Positions 56,193-64,000 of a DNA stretch of 64,000 bases are shown here, in pieces; the first letter of the stretch is position 1; every line of letters begins with the position of its first letter. Below the pieces are notes generated by a model, which did no database searches, had not been told where the DNA came from, and saw nothing but the letters and a program-made list of their open reading frames with translations. Made by a program: the position numbers and the translations under genes. This DNA comes from Kappaphycus alvarezii (taxonomy: Eukaryota; Rhodophyta; Florideophyceae; Gigartinales; Solieriaceae). Location of the stretch: NCBI GenBank assembly GCA_002205965.3, contig NADL03000005.1, positions 744,001-808,000 on the forward strand, written 5' to 3'.

Positions 56193-58150
56193 ATGTCCTC
56201 AGAAAGCCGCACCTGCCCTTCCACTTCCCTCGGTGTCCTCTTCCTTGCCGCGGGGTACGGCACGCGTCTCACCGCGACATAAGCCACACACCCTCCCTCT
56301 CCCATCTGTCCACCACCCCCAAACCGCTCCTCCCCCTCTCCGGCCTGCCCATTCTATCGCATTGGCTCACCCAACCCCCCGCCCACCTTGTCGTCATCAC
56401 AAACGCCCTCCACTACCCCCTCTACCAACCTGGGCCACCTCCCTCCCCCCAAACCATCACTCCTCCCTCCAAGTCATCTCCGACCACACCAACACCAACA
56501 ACACCCGCCTCGGCGCAGTCGCGGATATCGCCCTCGGTCTCCACACCTCCGCACCACCCATCCAAATATCACCTCGCACTCATCATCGCAGGCGATACCC
56601 TACTCCCCAATGCACCATTCACACACCTCCTCCAACAGTTCCGCCACGACCCTCGTCCCTCGCCACTGTCGCATACCAATTGCACGATATCACAGACTGT
56701 ACCCGTCGCGGCATGCTGGCCGTCGAAAATCGCGCAGGTGTTCTCCTCGCTACCCAGCTTGTTGAAAAACCATCCTGTCCTGATCAAGCCCCGTCGCAGC
56801 TGGCTTGTGCCCCGTTTATATGCTGCGGGCATCGGCGTGGAGGAGCGTGGACCTGTTTTTGAGGGAGCGGGCAGAGTGCCCGTTGGAGAAGAGAGATGCG
56901 CCGGGGTTTTGGTTGGCGTGGATGCTGCCGCGATTTGAGTGTCGTTTGTTTCGGGTCGAGGAACGTGTGGATATTGGGGGATTGCACCATTATTATGATG
57001 CCTTGTGGCGATTGGGGATTGAGCAGAGGTCGAGGGCGAGCCGGCTGTCGGTAGGGCGTATCCTAGGGTTGGATTGTTGGGCAATCCGTCCGATGGGTAT
57101 GGCGGTAAGGTGTTGGCATTTGCCTTGGCGTCTCATGGGTTTGCACAGGTTGTTGCGACGGAGTGTGACCGCTTTGTCGTGCATTGGAATACCGATCATG
57201 AGATGCCGCAGCGTTTTGGTAGTTTGGCTGAGTTTCTTCAATGTGTTGAAACTAGGGGCGTGTTTTACGGCGCGAGGGCCCTGGTCTTGGCGGCGGCTTT
57301 GGTGTTTGCGCGCGAGATGAGGAGATTCTTGGAGAGGAAAGGGGGGAGGGTGCGGCGGGAGGGCTGGAGGAATTACCAAATTGTCAGTTGACGTATTCCA
57401 CAACTATTCCGGTGAGGATCGGGTTGTCTGGGTCTTCGGCGCTGGTTTTGGCAACGTTTAGGGCGCTGGCCAGGTTTTATGGCACGTCGTTGGAGGAAAT
57501 GAATGAGGATCTCCGAGTTTGGCCATCTTTGATGAGGTCGGCAGAGGCGGATGTATTGGGTATTGCATGCGGTTTGCAGGATCGTATTGTGCAGCTGATG
57601 CATGGTTGTGTGGCTATGGATTTTACAGAGGAGGGGCATGGGAAAGAATGGGAAAGACTCTCTGAGGATGCGTTGCCGGAGCTTTGGATTGCGTATGCGG
57701 AGGGTGGAAGGGTGGGGGAACACTCTGGAACTGTGCATGGGGGCTGAGAAAACGGTTCTTAGCCGGGGATTCCGAGTTGGTCAGAATCGTGGAGGAATTG
57801 AAACAAGTGGCCGACTCGGGACGTGCGCTTTTGGTAAAGTCTGCGCAGGGCGAGCGGGATAGTTTGAGAGAGTTTCCAAAGCTTGTGAACAGGAATTTGA
57901 ATTGCGTTGCGCTCTTGTAGGGGAAGCGGGCATAGGAAAGGAGAATATGGCGCTTTTACACACGGCGCGAGAAGCGGGATTTGCTGCGAAACTGACGGGC
58001 AGCGGCGGGTGTGTGTTGTGTGTTGCAGACCCGGTGCGGGAATTGTCAGAGATGGAGGTGGAGGATGCGAGCAGGGTGTTTACGAAGAATGGTATGGTGC
58101 TGGACAAGGTGCAAGTTTTACGACGACGAGAATGGAAGGGAGGCAGTTAG
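56193..58150 (+). CDS. Nucleotidyltransferase-glucuronokinase fusion
   Basis: From ATG at 56193 the first half is a sugar-nucleotidyltransferase: VLFLAAGYGTRL with the signature GxGTRL loop, then TTPKPLLPLSGLPIL with the catalytic PKP(L) lysine. NTRLGAVADIALGL and LALIIAGDTLLPN (the metal-binding GD) follow. The second half, from about 57040, is a GHMP kinase matching plant glucuronokinase. It reads GLLGNPSDGYGGKVLAFALA, GVFYGARALVLAAALVF and TTIPVRIGLSGSSALVLATF (the ATP loop). GIACGLQDRIVQLMHGCVAM and TGSGGCVLCVADP complete it, with a stop at 58150. A single polypeptide could turn glucuronate into its 1-phosphate and then a UDP sugar; this is inferred. About 650 codons. Frameshifts at about 56273, 56390, 56600, 57040, 57400, 57735 and 57915. 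Confidence 0.88.
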
Positions 58151-58280
58151 ACACTTTACGCATGTCGGTAGTTGTGAGTACTTTTCTCCAAAAGAGGGAT
58201 AAATTGGTGCTATCAACTAGTTAATTGCCGAAAAGCGGATGAGGGAGCGTGGGGTTTAATGTGAGTAAGGTTAGACGAAA

Positions 58281-59413
58281 TCAGGACGCCGTAGGCTGCG
58301 GGACCGGAACCTCAAAGTAGACGTAAGGATAAAAGTCGTTATCGCCAATAATGCCCGGAATGTTAGTAACGTCCTCAGATTCAGCGGCGGCGGCCCAGGA
58401 GCCACCGAGATGTCCAAACATTTCATTCAATGCAGAGCGCAAACGGGCATCTGCCTTGCTCTTTGGCACAAGGATAGTGACATCAAAGTTGACAGGCAGG
58501 CCATAACGCAGGACGCTCTCTGCAAAGGCTCGCAAGGCTTTGAGGTGGACCATGGCAATGAAGGTCTCCGCAAAGGCTGTCTCAGCCCACTTGGTGAAGG
58601 AGATTTGCTGTTCCTCGGACTCATCCTTGAGTCTTTCCTCTTCCTCGGCGGATTTGGTCCTGGCTTGCGGGTCAAAGGTAAAGTCACGAACTGTGTAACG
58701 CTTCTCCCTACAGCGGCCTTAAAGTCTTCGACGGATTTCCTGAAAATGTTGACACTGAAGAGGGCGAATTCGGCATCAGTTTGAATCTTGTTTGGAACGA
58801 GGGACGACTAGATCGGCAAGGTCCTCGTAAGAGGCGAGAAACTCTTGCTCGAGATAGGCCGGGAAGACGATGAAAAGAGTGGTGATGTGCTCCGAGGATA
58901 CGACGTGATGTTCCTCAACGATGGTAGAGAGGGCACGAGTCATGAGATTGCCTTGGGAACGACGTTCAATCGAAGTGAGAGCCTGACGAGTGTTTGTATA
59001 GTCATTGAGTCTAATCTTCATATCGTCTTCAAGACGAAGGACCTGCTCCATAATATTTTGCGAATATCAGAGAGAGGATCCGAGGAGGCGAATTTGGCCT
59101 CATCCCACTCAAAGTCAGTGACGTAATCGAGGATATCAACGTCATCGACGGAAGGAATGGCAGTGGATGAGTCGATGAGATCGCGATATTGCCTGAGAAC
59201 GCGGTCGACAGTGGACTCGAGTGCCTTTTCATCTCTGGTAATGGCATCAGCGACGGCAATGAGTGAGTCGAGAGTGCCGACACGGAATTCTGGGAGTTGA
59301 AGGATGAAAGCGTCACAGACGGCGAGCTTATTATCGAGGGATTCCTTGATGGAGGAAAAGGCGGATCGGCCACCCTCGTTGGGAGCGGAGACAAGCCAGA
59401 GACGAGAGGTCAT
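58281..59413 (-). CDS. VMA5: V-type H+-ATPase subunit C
   Basis: Subunit C links the V1 stator stalks to V0 and controls reversible assembly of the vacuolar proton pump. From ATG at 59413 it reads MTSRLWLVSAPNEGG, then LDNKLAVCDAFILQLPEFRV, GTLDSLIAVADAI and DILDYVTDFEWDEAKF. After frame changes come DDMKIRLNDYTNTRQALTSI and ERRSQGNLMTRALS. VVSSEHITTLFIVFPAYLEQ, AEFALFSVNIFRKSVEDFKA and VRDFTFDP follow. The end is VHLKALRAFAESVLRYGLPV, NEMFGHLGGSW and DFYPYVYFEVPV, close to the family end, with a stop at 58281. About 378 codons, normal for subunit C. Three frameshifts (about 59040, 58790, 58700). Confidence 0.95.
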
Positions 59414-60061
59414 GATGGAAGTGATGGATGGGTGGAGTGGAGATGGAGAAAGTGAAACTCTGCTTGGAAGGTGAGATGAAGAGCGACTCTACGCGGTTTT
59501 GCAGTCAGCTGGTGCAGCCGACTGGTCGAAAACGATGATAAAACGCATCGCTTCGGAGGCCCCAATACGTTTTGTTGTCGATGCGCACAGCCAAACTAGT
59601 ATTGCACACATCGGTTATTTTACTGTCAGCCATGACAGTACATTACAGTTCCACTTGTGCTATTTTCATTGGTTGCACCGTTAGTTATTGACAATAACTT
59701 TTTCATATTTCCGTTATGGAGCAAGGCGAATGGAAAGTTACAGACGCACTGTACCGAACGCCCTCGACTCGGAATTAGCCCTGGTGCCTCCAGTGGCCAG
59801 GGCTGGTATAAATTAAGCCGAGTCGGCATCAGTGGGTGATGGTAGTGTTGTAGAAGCAAAGAGTTGGGACGCAGCATGCTTGACCTTGATGTCATCCAAA
59901 CCGAATTGGAAAAAGTTGGTATGCAATTGGAGTGTTGCGAAGCAAGGAAAAAGGGAGAATAGTGCCCATCCTTTGGTTTGATTTGAGAGAGCACGTCGAC
60001 AGCTTTCTGTCACAGACTCACATCACCCACCCTCCCCTCCAAAGTCCCGTTGACGTTCAAC
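59414..60061. other. Spacer holding V-ATPase C promoter
   Basis: It contains GACAGTACATTACAGT near 59635 and CACTGTACC near 59749, variants of the recurrent motif. No gene recognised; the 3' UTR of the TIR-NB-ARC-WD40 gene should lie at its right end. Confidence 0.4.
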
Positions 60062-63000
60062 CTAAACCATCAATCGAAATTTGGTTATTTGACCGTTTCC
60101 CTGATACGTCACCACCATGCTCGATTCCTCAACAAAAGTCCACGCCTCAACTTCATCGTCCAGCGTCCCAACCAGTTTCCTGCGCGGAATTTCCATCCAA
60201 ATCTCTTTGCACCTACATTGCAACACAATCCTACCGATCGCTGCCCTATGATCACTACCAAGTTGACAACAATTTATCCATGCAAGCCTATCACTGTCAA
60301 GCCTCAAATGCCCCCTGATCTCCCCCGGTAACAAAGGCACCAAGTTTTTCTCCAGTGCTTTCACTAGCCCACGCGCACCATGTGAATCGCTATGCCCAAC
60401 GCCTCGCAACAACGTCTACTATGCTCCGCTCCCTTCCGATGCACATTCCCCACTCGAATTGTCATTTTCCACAATCAGCCCCAATGGGCATACCCAAAAC
60501 CAATTTCCTCTCGCACCCACAATCCACACATTTGTCTTACTATCGTCTGACGCTGCAATCCCAAACTATAAACACTCCTGATTCAACAGTGGCTCTCCCA
60601 CAACATCCATGCTGTCTGCATCCCGCATCCCACACCGCCATCGTCCCGTCCTGAAAACCAAATCCCATCTTGGACCCGTCCTTACACCTCATCACGCCTG
60701 TAACACACTCTGCCATCTTCACCACCCCGCACACCCCCCATCATCCTTCTACTCCATTTCCCACCAACCCTGCCCTTGACACCACTGCATCACTCAGAAG
60801 CAGTCCTCCCACTTCACACATTCTCTTCGTATTCCAAACTCCAACCGTCTCGTCCCAACACTCTGACACTATCATTCCCCCATCATGTCACAACGCTACA
60901 CTCTTTACCATCCAAGAGTGACCCGTCAGTGCTCCCCCGATTTAGTCCATGTACTCCCCATTCCACACACCCCACGTCCCGTCACACCATCCGCACACAA
61001 TCGCTTTTCCATCCTTTGACATGTCCACGCATTCCACTTTCCAGTATCGCCCTCCACCGCCTTGTCCTCCCGACTCACGCCCTACGTGTCCCCCACATGC
61101 AGCGACATGTCCAATGATCCACGCACCACCAGTCTCCCATCTTCTAATAGGGCCACGCATGTCACTTTATCACTATGACCCTCCACCGCCTCGCCCATTC
61201 GGCCCATACTCTCTACACTCCAAACCTGAACTGCCCTGTCCGCCCACCCCGTCACAATCGCCCTCCCGTTCTGTGAAATCGCACCAAAGGTAACCCTTCC
61301 ACCGCTCTCCAGCCGTCCGCTCAACCCCCGCAGGCGATGCCCGTTTCTTTCCCATACCGTCACCTTATTCTCCCCCCGCTTGGAAACGAAAATACCTCCA
61401 TCTCCACAACTGGCAAGAAACTGCTCGCTATTTGCTACCCCTTTGGTGATTTTCACGACTTGCCGAGATTGAAGATCTACAGCGGCTTCTCCCCTTACAA
61501 AGCACAAATATGCTCATCTGGCTACCTTGTCCACAAAGAGGTTTTCAATGTATCTCCCAACAGGCATGAGCTGGAGAATCGTGCTGTCGGGGCCAGATGG
61601 ACATTGCTGTTCTGGCTTTAACCATGGCCGCTTTGTACTCTCAATTGCTAACTTTACAAAGTCGCGCACTTCGGGTAGGTTATAGCCAAGACTGGTTAAA
61701 CGCCCGATCAATTGAAACGCAAGCTCAGAGGGGCTCCCTTGTAACCTGTCCCATGCAAGACTGACCACTCGTTCTGTCAACTTTATTCCCCGCTTGCACG
61801 GTAGCAACTCCTTTCCTGAAACATCCCGTTCGTATGCTGAGAGTGATCGATCCCCTGGTAATTAACTCGGAAATGTCGTTTTCGGTTTTCGCCGTGCCGA
61901 GTCATTGCCGGCTGGTACCCGATTCAGAGTCCGGCGTGCGTCGATCAACAACTCGCGTGGTTCGACCACATTTCCGCTACCGACTGGATGAATCGCTCAA
62001 TTCTCGGAACGGTACCCACGGCCACATCAGTATCCCACCATGCTCGCTTGGAACCGTTAACGATACGGCACGAACACGCTTGCAAGACATTTTCATGGTA
62101 TGACTTTAGCCGATCGTTGCTAGTCGCCCGTGTGATACAAATGTCCATTGGCGGATCGTGTATCATGTACAGTCCCTGTTCCTTTGGTAAAAGGCTTAAC
62201 GAGCCATGTTTGTGCGCCGTCATTCTCGTTGGCGTCGTGTTGCTTGTGCCCCATATCCTTGATAAAACTTCCAGAGAAACACGCCTCTGCTTGCGCAGAA
62301 TCCCAAGGCGCTCGTAGACTTCAGTTGATGGCGATGTACAGCGCGAAAAAAAAAAGGGCCTCCCTGCTAAACCACCGATCCGCAGCGACCAAACTAACAC
62401 GCACGGTATTCCCAAGGCCCCTGTAGGATCCTGATCCTGATCTTTCAAGTATATCTATGTCTTGACCTTGCTCCAACTCCGTGCAACATGTTTTCACAGC
62501 ATCCTGTAAAGATATGTCATCCCGCTCTATGATCTCCTGGATGGATTACATTTCCTAAAGCTAGTGGGAGTCCTGCACAGCGGATCAAGATCCTTCCGAG
62601 ATGACTACTGCCATCGATCTCATTGGGGCTCACGTCATTCACATCGAGGCCGGCATAGCAAAGTAACCTGTGACGAGATTTATTTGATAGGGGGCGAAAA
62701 GCGTCAAAATGAACAACACTTCCCGCCGCCTTGGCAATGGTCTTGCTCCGCGTTGTAACGAGAATACGGCTAGGAGGTGAGACAAATCTCTGCAGTTCAT
62801 CCAAAAAACCAACAGCGCTGCATTATGTTTCCAGTAGATCATCCAACGGAAGAAGGACCTTCCTTCCATGAAACCAAGGACATGCTCTATCAACACCGTG
62901 TTGAAGATCAGGGGCCGCCCTGATTCGGGACGCCAGCTTTCTACCACCGCTTGCCTCTACTGCGCGTGAAATCTTTCGTTACATGTGGTCCTCATCTGCA

Positions 63001-63460
63001 TCAGCGCCCGCGGGAATGAAATCAATGCCATCGGAATATACTGTATTTCGCGCACATCCGGCTCCCAAGAGATACCGATCAAAGCAGTTAACTTCCCAAC
63101 TCCGCCCATTCCGATGGCACCTGGTGCACGGGGTGAAACTCTGCCCACAGCAGTAGCAGCCGTGTTACTCGGTTGCGAGGTTATAGACAGGGGACGTGCC
63201 TTCAGCTTTCCCTCTGCGGTGGAATATTCACCACGATTTCGAGTGTTGAAATCTAGAAAGACGTCCGGAGAGAGCTTTAGGACGAGGCACTGAGGAGAAA
63301 AGCTATCAGAATGTGGGTCAGAGTGATTTCCGCAACTGAGACTTAGCTTATCAATAAATGAAGGGATGGAGAGTTGTGCAAGTGCCTCGTACAGTGGAAT
63401 GGAGATGCCTGCCTTATCTTCACCTGCATGGCTGATGAATACATGACCGGCACTGCTCAT
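60062..63460 (-). CDS. TIR-NB-ARC-WD40 protein, NLR-like receptor
   Basis: This is a STAND-type signalling ATPase with animal APAF-1-like repeats and a plant/bacterial-like TIR start. From ATG at 63460, GHVFISHAGEDKAG, IPLYEALAQLSIPSFIDK and CLVLKLSPDVFL are TIR blocks. IGMGGVGKLTALIG is the P-loop, SRILVTTRSKTIAKAAGS the RNBS-B block, and ILIRCAGLPLALG the GLPL motif. Then VSLEVLSRIWGTS and LYMIHDPPMDICI (an MHD counterpart) precede the repeats. WD40 repeats run from about 61500 to 60062, for example VSKRGENKVTVWERNG, GRAIVTGWADRAVQVWSVES, GKAIVCGWCDGTWGVWNG and GFQDGTMAVWDAG. The TIR half that normally carries the catalytic Glu is not seen, and the P-loop reads GKL instead of GKT. Many frameshifts; the start may lie further upstream. 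Confidence 0.82.
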
Positions 63461-64000
63461 TACGTTAGACACTGAATCAAGCCTGGCAAATGCTAGCAGA
63501 GCGGAGCGCAAGGATATCGATAATGGCGCGGTTCGGAAAATCCAGCCCTCGGGAAATCACATGCACGGCAATTCCGGCAGTTTCCCATTCTCGCACAACG
63601 TTATAGTGCAGCCATGTCAGCCTGTGCAATCGGAGATGTCTGTATCGATGACTACTGGACTTTTAAAACGTACTATAACGTACGGAATCTTGAAGGCCAA
63701 TACTTAGCGGGCGGCCGCGGATATTCTGGAGCACCCATGGTTTGATGCGGCGAATACCTCGCCCCTCTCCCGTTGGCGAACGAAGTTCGGATTAAACCGT
63801 TATCTTTAAAGTCTGTTAGCAGAAAGTCGGCATAAGAGAGATATCCGACGCCACTATCCAAAAACGGAGGTGTTGCGGAGGTGTTGCTAGCGACAAAAAT
63901 GCTATGGTAAAGTAGTTGCGGGAACAAAAAGTGGTGTATACGGACGAGAAATCTATGGCAACCGACTTTGTCCGGAAGGGGCAGGCTGTACCTTCGCCTT
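63461..64000 (-). other. Upstream of TIR gene; possible further coding
   Basis: A minus-strand frame near 63520-63600 reads HYNVVREWETAGIAVHVISR and then DFPNRAIIDILALRSA, looking coding. An 84-codon ORF lies at 63673-63927. They may be an N-terminal extension of the TIR gene or another gene cut by the window edge. No family recognised. Confidence 0.3.

Noticed and set aside
55897..56862. 321-codon plus-strand ORF at 55897-56862
   Set aside because: Only its Pro/His/Ser-rich composition keeps it open. The conserved nucleotidyltransferase blocks lie in other frames starting at 56193.
33783..58150. Sugar-metabolism gene cluster made of the sulfotransferase, dehydrogenase fusion and glucuronokinase fusion
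   Set aside because: They are spread over 24 kb among unrelated housekeeping genes on both strands, so proximity alone does not support a cluster.
60355..61293. Long Pro/His-rich plus-strand ORFs at 60355-61293
   Set aside because: They are antisense shadows of the WD40 repeats of the minus-strand receptor gene.
15528..63460. Mass pseudogenisation of the gene island
   Set aside because: Single-copy essential genes keep active-site residues, lengths and C-termini on both sides of each break, which dead genes would not do uniformly.
1..64000. CRISPR arrays, rRNA and tRNA genes
   Set aside because: No regularly spaced repeats, no rRNA-like conserved stretches and no convincing tRNA cloverleaf were seen.

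Overview
The window looks like nuclear DNA of a eukaryotic alga, most likely a red alga (florideophyte-like). This is inferred from compact, intron-poor genes next to decayed transposons, plus a membrane-anchored carbohydrate-type sulfotransferase, a plant-type glucuronokinase, a plastid-style DnaJ zinc-finger protein, and standard eukaryotic housekeeping genes (RNR1, MRD1/RBM19, NSA2, TRM6, CHMP2/VPS2, V-ATPase C). The lineage is not proven by the sequence.

Layout. 1-15.2 kb is AT-rich and gene-poor, with relics of Tc1/mariner and PIF/Harbinger transposases and a GC-richer patch at 11.1-12.0 kb. 15.4-23.4 kb is a gene island: ankyrin-DHHC acyltransferase (+), C2H2 zinc-finger protein (-), ABC-class ATPase (+), CHMP2 (-). 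23.4-33.7 kb is a second repeat-rich stretch with a degenerate minisatellite, a dispersed repeat pair and a decayed Ty1/copia-type pol on the minus strand. 33.8-63.5 kb is a dense gene island: sulfotransferase (-), unknown (+), double-SWIB protein (-), RNR1 (+), small membrane protein (-), ARMT1/DUF89 (+), TRM6 (-), MRD1 (+), a fused sugar dehydrogenase/acetyltransferase (+), TSTD2-like rhodanese (-), NSA2 (-), unknown (+), DnaJ-type zinc finger (-), nucleotidyltransferase-glucuronokinase fusion (+), V-ATPase C (-), and a TIR-NB-ARC-WD40 receptor-like gene (-).

Genes mostly alternate in strand, giving head-to-head and tail-to-tail pairs. The heptamer TACTGTA/TACAGTA, often as the palindrome TACTGTACAGTA, clusters in the head-to-head spacers and is not seen in the tail-to-tail ones, so it is a candidate promoter element. 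One intron (42900-43023) can be placed to the base because splicing restores a conserved reading frame.

Almost every conserved gene, including essential ones, is broken by one to several single-base frameshifts, some at homopolymers. The simplest reading is uncorrected consensus error, not mass pseudogenisation. CDS coordinates below therefore span the whole gene as judged by homology, and one open frame does not run through them unless stated.

Several genes touch nucleotide-sugar and cell-wall chemistry: the sulfotransferase, the WlbA/WlbB-like fusion and the glucuronokinase fusion. They are interspersed with unrelated genes, so no metabolic cluster is claimed.
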